The notes beneath the pieces are model-generated. The model made no database searches. It was given only the letters and a program-made list of their open reading frames with translations, and had not been told where the DNA came from. From assembly GCF_009362785.1 (NCBI RefSeq), contig NZ_WHNQ01000031.1, positions 21,318-85,317 of the forward strand: a DNA stretch of 64,000 nucleotides, in the 5' to 3' direction. This stretch comes from Paraburkholderia atlantica. GTDB lineage: Bacteria > Pseudomonadota > Gammaproteobacteria > Burkholderiales > Burkholderiaceae. Shown here piece after piece: positions 45,073 through 54,973 of this stretch. The number at the start of each line of letters is the position of its first letter. Position 1 is the first letter of the stretch. Position numbers and translations under genes: made by a program.

Positions 45073-45077
45073 AGGCG
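45073..45077. repeat. Target-site duplication AGGCG, right copy
   Basis: The five bases directly after the right terminus equal those before the left terminus at 13198-13202. Twenty-five bases separate this copy from the CCA end of selC. Confidence 0.85.
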
Positions 45078-45102
45078 GACCGGAAAATGACGCAAAGCCT
45101 TA

Positions 45103-45198
45103 TGGCGGAAGGCAGCAGGAGTCGAACCTACCCGAGAGCGTCTGACGCCCTCAACTGGGTTTGAAGCCCAGCCGCACCACCGGATACGAATGCCTTCC
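45103..45198 (-). tRNA. selC: tRNA-Sec (anticodon UCA)
   Basis: A 96-base gene including the encoded CCA. The acceptor stem has 8 bp (GGAAGGCA with TGCCTTCC), as expected for bacterial tRNA-Sec. The anticodon TCA (45162-45164) lies in the loop CTTCAAA, the variable arm is long (GAGGGCGTCAGACGCTCTC region), and the T arm carries GGTTCGACTCC. It is the last element of the fdo-sel block on the minus strand. The transposon inserted downstream of its 3' end and left the gene intact. Confidence 0.95.
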
Positions 45199-45248
45199 TA
45201 CGGTGATTGAATGACGCGTGCCCGCAGAGACAGGCCGCAAAAGCCAGA

Positions 45249-47162
45249 TCAAGGCAGCTCGAGCCAGCGGCTATCCGTGCGCACGAGGTGCAGGCCACGG
45301 TGAAAGCGAGTATACCCAACCCGGTCGAAGAATTCCAAAAGCTGGATCGCGCGTTTTCGGCCGAGTCCGGTCGCGTCGCGAAACGGCGCGGCCGCCACGG
45401 TGCCGGCATTCTTGTGCGCCTCCGTCGCCGCGATCGACGCAAGTTCGCGAATCACCTGCTGGTGATAGAACAGGTCATGCACGATCTGGAACAGCTCCCC
45501 CTGACGCGCGAGTTTGCGCAGCAACTGACGCACACGCTCCTCCGGCACACCATGCGTGTTCGCGAGCTCGCGCACCCACGGCGGATCGAAATGCCCCGCC
45601 TCGATCTCGGGCAGCAGCGTAGCGGCAAGCGCCTGATCGGCCGCGTCGAGTGTCACGGTGTGGCCGGGCAAGTGCAGCCACGGTCCGCGCCTGACGAGCT
45701 CGCCACGCGCCGCCGCATCGTCGACCAGCGCGCGCCACAGCGCGTCGTCGACCAGTGGCGCCGCGATGCGCCGCAAGCGCGACACGTCCGGGCCCAATTC
45801 ATCCGGCGAGCGCTCGTGGTATTGCGCGAGCGCACTGGTCACGCGCCCGGCGAGTGCGTGCCATGTCGCGTCCGCGAGCAGCAGTGCGTCATGGCCCCCC
45901 AGTTCGATCGTGCGCGTCCCGGCGGGCAACGCGAGTGCGGCTGCCGGCATCCCCGTTAGGCGCTCCAGCAATGCCCGCGACAAACCGTGTGACGCGCGCG
46001 CGAACAGCGCATCGAGTGAGCCTGTGTCGAGCAGCGTCTGAATCGCGTCGAGCCAGTCGAAGCGTTCCGCCGAGCGCCGCTTGCGCGCCGGAGCGAACGG
46101 ATCGAGCACGTGCCCGCCGCCCACCGTGCGATTGGCCTGAGCGTTACGCACGACGAAGCGATCGCCCGGCACCGCGCACACCGGCCGCTCGAACACGAAT
46201 TGCACGCGCGCGCGCTGAGCTGGCGCGAGCGTGTCACCTTCGAGCAGCGCGACATGCGCGACCTGATGCTGCGTGCCGAGATGCACATGCAGCGGCGTCC
46301 AATGTTCGAGCGCGTGCGGCGCGTCGGCGAGCAGCGTCAACATGACGTCGATGCGCTCACTCGCTTGCGACAGCCGCGGATCGACAACCCAGTCGCCGCG
46401 CTCGATCGCACTCTTGTCGATGCCTGCCAGATTCAGCGCGCAGCGCTGACCGGCGCGGCCGGTTTCGGCGGGGCGATTCTGTGCGTGGATGCTGCGCACG
46501 CGCACCGGTTGATTTTTCGGCGCGAGCAGCATCGTGTCGCCGACGCTCACGCTGCCCGCCACGACGGTCCCGGTCACGATCGTGCCCTGCCCCGCGAGCG
46601 TGAACACACGATCGACGGCGAGGCGGAACAGCCCGTCGTCGCGCTTCATGCGCCATGCGGCAGCCTGCTCGCGCAGATGCGCGTTCAACGCGGCGACGCC
46701 CGCATCGTCCGCGCGCGTCGCGCAGGTATCGAACACCGGCGCGTCGCGCAGCACGCTATCGCCGACGAACGCACTCACTTCGTCGCGCACTTTGCGCAGA
46801 CGCTCGTCATCGACCCGATCCACTTTCGTCAACGCGATTGCGCCGCGCCGAATGCCGAGCAGTTCGACGATCGCCAGATGTTCGCGCGTTTGCGGCATCA
46901 CGCCGTCGTCGGCGGCGATCACGAGCAGCGCGAAGTCGATGCCGCTCGCGCCCGCGGTCATCGTATGCACGAGCTTTTCGTGGCCCGGCACGTCGATCAG
47001 ACCGAGCACGTCGCCGTTGTCGAGCGGCACGTACGCGTAGCCGAGCTCGATCGAAATGCCGCGCGTTTTTTCTTCCTTGAGCCGGTCTGTATCGACACCG
47101 GTCAGTGCCTTCACGAGGCTCGTTTTGCCGTGGTCGATATGCCCCGCTGTACCGACGATCAT
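45249..47162 (-). CDS. selB: Selenocysteine-specific elongation factor SelB
   Basis: A 637-residue protein. The G domain starts at the N-terminus: 'GTAGHIDHGKTSLVKALTG' (P-loop), 'LIDVPGHEKLVHTM' and 'IALTKVDRVD'. EF-Tu-like domains 2 and 3 follow, then four winged helices that bind the SECIS RNA, the last ending 'LLEFFDRVGYTRFHRGLHLV'. SelB delivers Sec-tRNA to UGA codons. The gene starts 13 bp after selA and is followed by selC, so the three are co-directed. Length and motifs are complete. Confidence 0.97.
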   Translation of the reverse strand: MIVGTAGHIDHGKTSLVKALTGVDTDRLKEEKTRGISIELGYAYVPLDNGDVLGLIDVPGHEKLVHTMTAGASGIDFALLVIAADDGVMPQTREHLAIVELLGIRRGAIALTKVDRVDDERLRKVRDEVSAFVGDSVLRDAPVFDTCATRADDAGVAALNAHLREQAAAWRMKRDDGLFRLAVDRVFTLAGQGTIVTGTVVAGSVSVGDTMLLAPKNQPVRVRSIHAQNRPAETGRAGQRCALNLAGIDKSAIERGDWVVDPRLSQASERIDVMLTLLADAPHALEHWTPLHVHLGTQHQVAHVALLEGDTLAPAQRARVQFVFERPVCAVPGDRFVVRNAQANRTVGGGHVLDPFAPARKRRSAERFDWLDAIQTLLDTGSLDALFARASHGLSRALLERLTGMPAAALALPAGTRTIELGGHDALLLADATWHALAGRVTSALAQYHERSPDELGPDVSRLRRIAAPLVDDALWRALVDDAAARGELVRRGPWLHLPGHTVTLDAADQALAATLLPEIEAGHFDPPWVRELANTHGVPEERVRQLLRKLARQGELFQIVHDLFYHQQVIRELASIAATEAHKNAGTVAAAPFRDATGLGRKRAIQLLEFFDRVGYTRFHRGLHLVRTDSRWLELP

Positions 47163-47175
47163 GCGTGCCTGTCCT

Positions 47176-48624
47176 TCAGTTGCTTTTCGGTTGCGCCATT
47201 AGCTGTGCGATCAATTGCGCTTCGTCGGCGGCTTCGAGGCAGCGCAGATCGAGCCGCAACGCGTCATCCGCGATCCGGCCGATCACCGGCCGCGCCATCT
47301 CGCGCAACTGCTTTTCGAGCGCGAGCAGATGACGGCCGCCGCGCTTGCCGTCGCTCATCGTGATGACGAGGCCATGGCTCGGCAGCACGTCGACGGGCAA
47401 TGCACCGCTGCCGATCTGGCTGAACATCGGTTCCGCTGCCACGGTGTAGCGCGTGTCGATCGCCTGCTGCAGCGCCGGTAGCACGCGCTGCGCGGCAGCG
47501 TGAATGTCTTCAGCGGGACGCGTGAGGAGCCGTAGCGTGGTTAGCCGCTCCGTCAACTTCTCCGGCGCGCGATACAGCTGCAGCACAGGCTCCAACGCCG
47601 CGAGCGTCAGCTTGCCGACGCGCAGTGCGCGCTTCAGCGGATGCTTCTTGATCTTCGCGATCAGATCGCGACGCCCGACGATCAACCCGGCTTGCGGCCC
47701 GCCGAGCAGCTTGTCGCCGCTGAACGTGACGAGATCGGCGCCGGCCGCGACGGTCTCGCGCACGGTCGGCTCGCGCGGCAAGCCCCATTCGGCGAGATCG
47801 ACCAGCGTGCCGCTGCCGAGATCGACGGCGACCGCGAGTCCGTGCTCATGCGCGAGCGGTGCGATCTCGTCGATGCCGACTTCCTTCGTGAAGCCGCTGA
47901 TCGCGTAGTTGCTCGCGTGGACTTTCATCAGCAGCGCAGTGCGCGCGTTGATCGCCTGTTCATAGTCCTTTAGATGCGTGCGGTTCGTCGTGCCGACTTC
48001 GCGCAACTTCGCGCCTGCGCGACTCATGATGTCGGGAATGCGAAACGCGCCGCCGATTTCGACGAGTTCGCCGCGCGACACCACCACTTCCTTCTTCGTC
48101 GCGAGCGCGGACAGCGTGAGCAGCACCGCGGCCGCGTTGTTGTTGACGATGGTCGCGGCTTCGGCGCCGGTCAGCTCGCAGATCAGATCGTCGATCAGGT
48201 CGTCGCGGTCGCCGCGCGTGCCGGTGGCGAGATCGAACTCGAGGTTGGCGGGTTGCGTGAGCGCAGTCATCACGGCGCGCACCGACTCGTCGGGCAGCAG
48301 CGCGCGGCCGAGGTTCGTGTGCAATACGGTGCCGGTCAGATTGAATACGCTGCGCAGCCGCGACGCGTTGCGCGCGAGCAGCGCCGCGGCGACCGTCGCA
48401 TGCAGTTGCGGGGTATCGAGCGCGCTCACCGCCGGATTGGCCGCCGCATCGCCCGATTGCGCGCCGATACGCCACGCGTCGAGCGCGTCGCGCAGCGCAT
48501 TGAGTACCTGAGTGCGGCCGTATTCGCCGATCAGCGGCGCGAATTCCGCCGACGCCATCACCTTGTCCACCGACGGCACGCGCGCCATCAGCGCGCGCAA
48601 TTCCGAGTTGCTCACATCGCTCAC
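47176..48624 (-). CDS. selA: L-seryl-tRNA(Sec) selenium transferase SelA
   Basis: A PLP enzyme of about 482 residues that converts seryl-tRNA(Sec) to selenocysteinyl-tRNA with selenophosphate. Visible are 'NLTGTVLHTNLGRALLPDES', 'NNNAAAVLLTLSALA', 'TNRTHLKDYEQAI' and the PLP lysine in 'VTFSGDKLLGGPQAGLIVG'. The GTG read from 48624 lies six bases after AAGGA; a TTG at 48630 directly touches that site and is less likely. selB follows after 13 bp. It is full length. Confidence 0.95.
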   Translation of the reverse strand: MSDVSNSELRALMARVPSVDKVMASAEFAPLIGEYGRTQVLNALRDALDAWRIGAQSGDAAANPAVSALDTPQLHATVAAALLARNASRLRSVFNLTGTVLHTNLGRALLPDESVRAVMTALTQPANLEFDLATGTRGDRDDLIDDLICELTGAEAATIVNNNAAAVLLTLSALATKKEVVVSRGELVEIGGAFRIPDIMSRAGAKLREVGTTNRTHLKDYEQAINARTALLMKVHASNYAISGFTKEVGIDEIAPLAHEHGLAVAVDLGSGTLVDLAEWGLPREPTVRETVAAGADLVTFSGDKLLGGPQAGLIVGRRDLIAKIKKHPLKRALRVGKLTLAALEPVLQLYRAPEKLTERLTTLRLLTRPAEDIHAAAQRVLPALQQAIDTRYTVAAEPMFSQIGSGALPVDVLPSHGLVITMSDGKRGGRHLLALEKQLREMARPVIGRIADDALRLDLRCLEAADEAQLIAQLMAQPKSN

Positions 48625-48670
48625 GAGCAATCCTTATGTCGTGTTGAACTTGCGTCCGGTCAGGCCGCCG

Positions 48671-49669
48671 TCAGGCGGACTCGTCGTCCTCCGCTTCCAT
48701 CCCGCCGGCCGTCTGCTCCGGCCACAGCCATGGATGCGGCGACGCGCGCCGGTAACCTTCCGCGCCCATCAGCAGATCGAGCGTGAGGCTCGCGAGGTCG
48801 TCCGCGAATGGATCGAACTCGTAGTCCTTCGCCTGGATGCCGATCTTGCGGTAAGTATGGCATTCGTCGCACGACTCCGCCTTTAGCACGGCGTTTTTCG
48901 TTTCGGCTTCGCGGGTGGCCGCGTCGGCGTCGGGCGAGCCGGCCACGTGGTACGCAATGCCTTTCGTCGAATCGCAGTTCGAGCATTTGCTACGGACCAT
49001 ATGCCATTCGGTCGCGCACAGCCCGCATTGCAGATAGCGATAGTTGTCGTACGCGCCGCCGATGCGTAGCGTGCTGGCCACCGGATGCGAGCCGCACACC
49101 GGGCACAGGCCCGGCGTGTCGAGGTACGGTACGGCGCGTTTGTCGATGTCGGCGGCGAGGTCGGTCCATACGACTTGCAGCGCGGCCATGATGAACGGCG
49201 CGCACGCCGGCTCGACGTCGGCGAAGCGCTGCGCGAAGATTGCGTCGGCCTGCGCTTCGAGCGCGGCGGCGTCGAGCGAGCCCAGCCGCTCGAACAACGC
49301 GACGAGTTGCGGCGTCAACGGGCCCGCGGCTTCGATCCTGTCGAGCAGTTGCAGCAGCACGTCTTGCCACGCCGGATCGCGCGCGCCGGACAGCGCCGGA
49401 ATCAGCGGCATCGAATACTGTTGCGCGCTCGCGATCAGCTCGGGGCTCGGCGGCTGCGCCTTGAAATGCGCGAGCACCGCTTGCTGCGCATCGGCGAGCG
49501 CCGCCATCAACCGCAGGTAGCCGGCAATCGGATTGCCGCGCGACGCGAGCTGACGCAGCCGCGCGGCGCGCGGCGCGAACACCGCAAGCCGCTCCGGCAT
49601 GCGGATGCGGGGTATTGCCGAGGGATCGAGCGACTCGATGTCGGCGGCTTCGAGAATGCGTTGGACCAA
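48671..49669 (-). CDS. fdhE: Formate dehydrogenase maturation protein FdhE
   Basis: A 332-residue protein with four CxxC pairs in the C-terminal half ('CPVCGSHP', 'CGLCATEW', 'CSNCDSTK', 'CDECHTYRK'), the rubredoxin-like metal-binding layout of FdhE. FdhE interacts with FdnG/FdoG and is needed for active respiratory formate dehydrogenase. The start is a TTG with GAGGA about seven bases upstream. It sits between the structural fdo genes and selA on the same strand. Confidence 0.93.
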   Translation of the reverse strand: MVQRILEAADIESLDPSAIPRIRMPERLAVFAPRAARLRQLASRGNPIAGYLRLMAALADAQQAVLAHFKAQPPSPELIASAQQYSMPLIPALSGARDPAWQDVLLQLLDRIEAAGPLTPQLVALFERLGSLDAAALEAQADAIFAQRFADVEPACAPFIMAALQVVWTDLAADIDKRAVPYLDTPGLCPVCGSHPVASTLRIGGAYDNYRYLQCGLCATEWHMVRSKCSNCDSTKGIAYHVAGSPDADAATREAETKNAVLKAESCDECHTYRKIGIQAKDYEFDPFADDLASLTLDLLMGAEGYRRASPHPWLWPEQTAGGMEAEDDESA

Positions 49670-49765
49670 GGTATCGTCCTCTGAAAACTGAAAAGCCGCC
49701 GCCCGTCATCGACATGGCGCGGCGGCCCGGTGCGCGGGGTGCTGCGTGCGGCGCATTGAAACACT

Positions 49766-50422
49766 TTACTTACCGATGATTTCCCTGAACCAGTTCGGAT
49801 GATGCTTGCGCGCCCAGCCATAGGTAACGGTGCCGCGCATCATCGCACCTATGGAGCCCTTGACCCACAGCCCCGCATAGATATGCACGATGATGCCGAC
49901 GATCAGCAAAAACGCCGTCACCGCGTGCACGACCGCGGACAGCCGGATCAGCCCAATCGGGAAATATAACGAAAAGTAGCGTCGCCAGATCACGATGCCG
50001 CTCAGCAACAGCAGCAGCATACAGATCACCATCACGAAGAACAGCAGCTTCTGCCCGGCGTTGTACCTGCCGATTGCGGGCAGGCGTTCCTCGCGATTGT
50101 TCAGCACGTCGCGGAACTGCTTCATCCACTGGATATCCGCCTGGTCAAGATAGTTGTGATGCCAGAAGCGCAACGCAAGAATCAGGAACGAGATGAACAT
50201 CACGCAGCCGATGAACGGGTGCAAGATCCGCGTCCACTGTCCGCCGCCAAGCACGACGTATAGAAACGCCATCGCCGGATGGAACAACGCGAGACCGGAC
50301 AGCGCAAGCAGGATGAAACAGATCGCGGTGATCCAATGATTCGTGCGCTCGTTCGGCGTATAGCGCACGATCAGGCGGTTGCCCTTCACGTCCGTGAAGT
50401 CGGAGTGCTCAGAGTGGTTCAT
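49766..50422 (-). CDS. fdoI: Formate dehydrogenase gamma subunit, cytochrome b556
   Basis: A 218-residue membrane protein with four hydrophobic helices ('HWITAICFILLALSGLALFH', 'PFIGCVMFISFLILALRFWH', 'LLFFVMVICMLLLLLSGIVI', 'HAVTAFLLIVGIIVHIYAGL'). Conserved His residues in these helices would bind the two b hemes. It passes electrons from the beta subunit to quinone. The start ATG overlaps the fdoH stop by four bases. Confidence 0.94.
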   Translation of the reverse strand: MNHSEHSDFTDVKGNRLIVRYTPNERTNHWITAICFILLALSGLALFHPAMAFLYVVLGGGQWTRILHPFIGCVMFISFLILALRFWHHNYLDQADIQWMKQFRDVLNNREERLPAIGRYNAGQKLLFFVMVICMLLLLLSGIVIWRRYFSLYFPIGLIRLSAVVHAVTAFLLIVGIIVHIYAGLWVKGSIGAMMRGTVTYGWARKHHPNWFREIIGK

Positions 50423-51342
50423 TGCCTACCCTCCCGCGAACGGCGTGCTTCTTCGGCTTCCTTGACGGCGGCGGCTTCATCGGCCTCGGTCACCTCGTTC
50501 GGGCCGACGCGCGTGTAGTGGAAGAAGCCCGCGAGCGCGGCGATCCCCATGATGGCGAGCCCGATCGGCTTGGCGATGCCCTTCCACAACGTCACCATCG
50601 GACTGATGCGCGGATCGTCCGGCAGGCCGTGATACAGCGACGGCCGGTCGGCGTGGTGCAGCACGTACATCACATGGGTGCCCCCGACCTTGTCCGGGTT
50701 ATACAGGCCAGCGTTCTGGAAACCGCGCTCCTTCAGATCGACGATGCGGTCCTCGGCCTGCAGCTTCATGTCCTCCTTGGTGCCGAACATGATCGCGCCG
50801 GTCGGGCAGGTCTTCACGCAGGCCGGCTCCTGGCCGACCGCGACGCGGTCCGAGCACAGCGTGCACTTGTACACGCGGCGATCCTGTCTCGACATACGCG
50901 GTATGTCGAACGGACAGCCGGCGATGCAGAAGCCGCAGCCGATGCAGTTCTCCTGGTGGAAATCCACGATACCGTTCGTGTACTGCACGATTGCGCCCGG
51001 CGCCGGACAGGCCTTCAGACAGCCCGGGTCTTCGCAGTGCATGCAGCCGTCCTTGCGGATTAGCCATTCGAGATCGCCGGCGGAGTTCTCATACTCCGCG
51101 AAACGCATGACGGTCCACGAATCGGGAGTCAAGTCGGGCGGATTGTCGTAGACGCCGACGTTCACGCCGATCTCGTCGCGCAGATCGTTCCACTCCATGC
51201 AGGCGGTCTGACACGCCTTGCAGCCGATGCACTTCGATACGTCGATGAGCTTCGCGACCTGCCCGGTGGCCGGCGCGCGAGCCACCGGCGGCTGCGTGGT
51301 CGTGGCCGAGACGCGTCTGATGTCCAGTGATTGCAGTGCCAT
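50419..51342 (-). CDS. fdoH: Formate dehydrogenase iron-sulfur beta subunit
   Basis: A 307-residue protein with four 4Fe-4S motifs: 'CIGCKACQTACMEW', 'CMHCEDPGCLKACP', 'CIGCGFCIAGCPFD' and 'CTLCSDRVAVGQEPACVKTC'. One C-terminal membrane anchor ('PIGLAIMGIAALAGFFHYTR') ends with a short charged tail. It carries electrons from the selenocysteine active site to the cytochrome subunit. The start lies 9 bp after fdoG and the stop overlaps fdoI. Confidence 0.95.
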   Translation of the reverse strand: MALQSLDIRRVSATTTQPPVARAPATGQVAKLIDVSKCIGCKACQTACMEWNDLRDEIGVNVGVYDNPPDLTPDSWTVMRFAEYENSAGDLEWLIRKDGCMHCEDPGCLKACPAPGAIVQYTNGIVDFHQENCIGCGFCIAGCPFDIPRMSRQDRRVYKCTLCSDRVAVGQEPACVKTCPTGAIMFGTKEDMKLQAEDRIVDLKERGFQNAGLYNPDKVGGTHVMYVLHHADRPSLYHGLPDDPRISPMVTLWKGIAKPIGLAIMGIAALAGFFHYTRVGPNEVTEADEAAAVKEAEEARRSREGRQ

Positions 51343-51351
51343 CTCTTTACC

Positions 51352-54300
51352 TTATGCCTTTTCGACCTTGACGAGGAACGACTTGGTTTCCGGTGTCTGT
51401 GAATTCCCGTCGCCCACGGGGGGCGTCAGCGTATTGACGAGATAGCCCGGCCTTGCGAGCCCGATGAAGCCCCAATGAATCGGCAGCCCGACGGTCTGCA
51501 CCTTCTTGCCTTCGATCGTCAGCGGTTTGATGCGCTTCGTCACGACCGCGACGGCTATCAGGTGCCCGCGGTTCGAGCTCACCTTGACCCGGTCGCCGGC
51601 CACCACGCCGATCTCCTTCGCGAGGTCTTCGCCGATCTCGACGAACTGCTCGGGCTGGATGATCGCGTTCAACTTCGCGTGCTTCGTCCAGTAGTGGAAA
51701 TGCTCGGTCAGACGATAGCTGGTCGCGGTATGCGGGAAGTTCTCGTGCGTGCCGAACGTGGCCTTATCGCCCGGGAACACGCGTGCCGCCGGGTTGCTGA
51801 CGACCAGCTTGTTGTCCGGATGCAGCGGGTTGTAGCCGAGCGGCGTCTCGAACGGTTCATAGTGCTCGGGGAACGGCCCTTCGACCATCGCGTCGCGCGC
51901 GAAGAATCGCGCGACGCCTTCCGGATTCATGATGAACGGATTCATGCCGCTGTCGGGCGGCTCGTCGACCTTGAAGTCCGGAATGTCGGCGCCCGACCAC
52001 GTGCTGCCATTCCACGCGATCAGCTTACGCGTCGGATCGAACGGCTTGCCGTTGAGGTCGCACGACGCGCGGTTGTACAGAACCCGCCGGTTCACCGGCC
52101 ATGCCCACGCCCAGTTCAGCGTGTTGCCGATGCCGGTCGGGTCCGAGTTGTCGCGGCGGCCCATCTGGTTGCCCGCCTGGGTCCACGAGCCGCAAAAGAT
52201 CCAGCAGCCGCTCGAAGTCGAGCCGTCGTCGCGCAGCTGCGCGAAACTCGCAAGTTGCTCGCCTTTCTTCGCGAGCACCTTGGTCGGGTCCTTCGGATCG
52301 GTGACGTCCGCGAGCGCCTTGCCGTTGAACTCCTTCGCGATTTCTTCGGGCGTCGGGCTGTCCGGCTTCGCATACGGCCAGCTCATGTTCAGGATCGGAT
52401 CGGGATACTTGCCGCCGTCCTTGCGATAAGCGTCGCGAATCCGCAGCCACAGCCCAGCCATGATCTCGAGGTCGCTCTTCGCTTCGCCCGGGCCGTCCGC
52501 GCCCTGCCAGTGCCATTGCAGCACCCGGCTCGAACTGACGAGCGAGCCGCGTTCCTCGGCGAAGCAGGTGGTAGGCAGACGGAACACCTCGGTCTGGATC
52601 GATGCGCTGTCGACGTCGTTGAACGGGCCATGGTTCTTCCAGAACTCCGACGTTTCGGTCGCGAGCGGGTCCATGATCACTAGCCACTTCAGCTTGGCCA
52701 GAGCCGGGCCGTTCTTTGACTTGTACGGCGCGGCGGCAAGCGGGTTGAAGCCCTGCGCGATGTAGCCGGTCATCTTCCCCTGACTCATCAGCTCGAAGAC
52801 CTGCAACAGGTCGTAGGACTTGTCGAGCTTCGGCAGATAGTCGAAAGCGAAGTTGTTCTCGGCGGTGGCCTTGTCACCCCACCACGACTTCATGAAGCTC
52901 ACGTGGAACGCGCGATAGTTGCGCCAGTAGCTCAGCTGGTTCGGCCGCAGCGGCTGGGTGGCGCGTTTCGCGATATAGGCATCGAAGTCCTGTTCCGCTT
53001 CCATCGGCAGTGTCATATAGCCCGGCAGCAGGTTCGACATCAGGCCGAGGTCCGTCAGGCCCTGAATGTTCGAGTGACCGCGCAGCGCATTCATGCCGCC
53101 GCCTGCGATGCCGATGTTGCCGAGCAGCAGCTGTACCATCGCGCCGGTACGGATGATCTGCGAGCCGATCGAGTGCTGCGTCCAGCCTAGCGCGTACATG
53201 ATCGTGGTCGCGCGTCCCGGCACCGACGTCGCCGCGAGCATTTCGCACACGTGCAGGAACTTGTCCTTCGGCGTGCCGCAGATTTTTTCGACCTGCTCGG
53301 GCGTGTAGCGCGAGTAATGCTTCTTCATCAGCTGATAGACGCAGCGCGGGTCCTGCAGCGTCGGGTCGACCTTGGCGAAGCCGTCGTCGCCGCGCTCGTA
53401 GTCCCACGAGGTCTTGTCGTAGCTGCGCTTGTCGGCGTTGTATCCGGAGAATATGCCGTCGTTGAACGCAAAGTCCTCACGGACGATAAACGACACGTCC
53501 GTGTAGTTCTTCACGTACTCGTGCTGGATCTTGTCGTTCGTCAGCAGATAGTTGATCACCCCGCCGAGGAACGCGATGTCCGTACCGGTGCGGATCGGCA
53601 CGTAGTAGTCCGCGACCGACGCGGTGCGATTAAAGCGCGGGTCGACCACGATCAGGCGCGCCTTGCGGTGCGCCTTGGCTTCGGTGACCCATTTGAAACC
53701 GCATGGGTGGGCCTCGGCCGCATTGCCGCCCATCACGAGAATCAAGTCCGCGTTTCTGATGTCGACCCAATGGTTCGTCATCGCTCCACGGCCAAACGTC
53801 GGGGCAAGACCTGCCACCGTCGGGCCATGTCAGACACGCGCCTGATTGTCGAATCCGAGCATGCCAAGACTGCGAGCAGTCTTGTGCGTCAGGTAACCCA
53901 CCTCGTTACTGCTGGCCGACGCTGCGAGCATCCCGGTAGTCAGCCAGCGGTTGACCTTCTTGCCGTCAGCGGTCGTCTCGACGAAGTTCGCGTCGCGGTC
54001 TTCCTTCATCAGCTTCGCGATGCGGTCTAGCGCCTCTTCCCACGAGATGCGCTTCCACTCGTTCGCCCCGGCCGCGCGGTACTCGGGATAGCGCAAACGG
54101 CTCGGGCTATGGATGAAGTCGATCAGGCTCGCGCCCTTCGGGCACAGCGTGCCGCGATTGACCGGATGGTCGGGGTCGCCCTCGATGTGGAAGATGCTCG
54201 TCTTCACGTTCTTGGCTTCGTCGCCAAGGCCGTACATGAGGACGCCGCAGCCCACCGAGCAGTACGGGCAGGTGTTGCGGGTTTCGGTAGCACGCGACAA

Positions 54301-54420
54301 TTTGTACTGACGGACTTCGGCCAGCGCGGGTGTCGGCGAGAAGCCCATCAGGGCTAGGCTCGATCCGGCGAGCGAGGTGGCAGAAACCTTCAGGAATTGT
54401 CGCCGAGTCATTTGCGTCAT
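51352..54420 (-). CDS. fdoG: Formate dehydrogenase alpha subunit, selenocysteine-containing
   Basis: Read through the in-frame UGA at 53830-53832 this is one gene of about 1022 residues. The ATG at 54420 begins a twin-arginine leader ('MTRRQFLKVSATSLAGSSLA'). A 4Fe-4S motif follows ('NTCPYCSVGCGVL'), then 'NQARV-Sec-HGPTVAGLAPTFG' with Sec at residue 197, and 'GRGAMTNHWVDIRNADLILV' for the bis-MGD molybdenum/tungsten cofactor. The context around Sec is nearly the same as in E. coli FdnG/FdoG. The enzyme oxidises formate in the periplasm. Annotated naively, the gene would be split into two frames (51352-53817 and 53830-54504). Confidence 0.96.
53795..53832 (-). promoter_or_regulatory. SECIS element of fdoG
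   Basis: Immediately after the UGA (53832-53830) the RNA can form a hairpin with stem GGCA/TGCC and apical loop GGUCU (53811-53807). The loop GGU lies 18 bases after the UGA. Bacterial SECIS elements have a GGU-type loop recognised by SelB in this window. The position and loop support Sec insertion. Confidence 0.85.
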
Positions 54421-54646
54421 TGCATGGCCTCGGCTCTTTTGGGGACAAAATTGATTATAGATGCCGTTTCGCGACATGCAGCGCGATCGTAGTGCATTCT
54501 CCACCCGGGTAAATAAGACACGCGAAAGTCACTTGAATGAACGGCGCCCCCTGTCTGCACGATTTATTCCTGGTGCCGGGCACCGTTCATGCTGAACCCG
54601 CGAATGGTGCATTCCATTGACCTTCTCGAAGGATTATTGCGCTCCT

Positions 54647-54973
54647 ATGAACTACTCTACTTGCTCCCGGCGCGCGGCAGTCGGCGCAGCCTCACTTGCA
54701 CTTCTCGGCGCCGTACTGCTGGCCACGAACTCCCCCAGCCTTGCGCAGATTCCCCAGTCGGGCGGCTCTTCGCACATGGAAAGCCGCTCGTCCGGAATGG
54801 GTTCGACGCCCGACCCGGCCGCATCGGCGGTTCATGAATCGCACAAACCTCAGTCGAAAGAAAGCGGACAAGGCAACGCGCGCGGCAAAACCGCCGGCCA
54901 GGGACAAAAAGCCGAGGGCGCCGGCGGATTTAGCAATGGCTTGTATGGGACCGGCGCGGGCAGCAATAAATAA
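54647..54973 (+). CDS. Small exported Gly/Ser-rich protein
   Basis: A 108-residue protein from the ATG at 54647, with a signal peptide containing a double arginine ('SRRAAVGAASLALLGAVLLA', cleavage near 'SLAQ'). The mature part is low-complexity, rich in Gly, Ser, Gln and Lys ('KSGQ/KESGQGNARGKTAGQG'-like). An upstream TTG (54617) is possible but lacks support. It is divergent from fdoG. No function is known; it could be a small periplasmic stress protein. Confidence 0.6.
   Translation: MNYSTCSRRAAVGAASLALLGAVLLATNSPSLAQIPQSGGSSHMESRSSGMGSTPDPAASAVHESHKPQSKESGQGNARGKTAGQGQKAEGAGGFSNGLYGTGAGSNK

Noticed and set aside
45073..45198. Tyrosine-integrase island at selC
   Set aside because: No integrase gene is present, no partial duplication of the tRNA 3' end was found, and the 5-bp duplication with terminal inverted repeats points to DDE transposition.
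46110..47363. Long plus-strand frame of 417 residues opposite selB
   Set aside because: Arg/His/Ala-rich translation with no motif, entirely antisense to selB; typical shadow in GC-rich DNA. The same applies to 51475-52683 opposite fdoG and 61196-62509 opposite mlrC.
53830..54504. A separate 224-residue gene at the start of fdoG
   Set aside because: Its stop is the UGA for selenocysteine; context and SECIS show it is the 5' part of fdoG.
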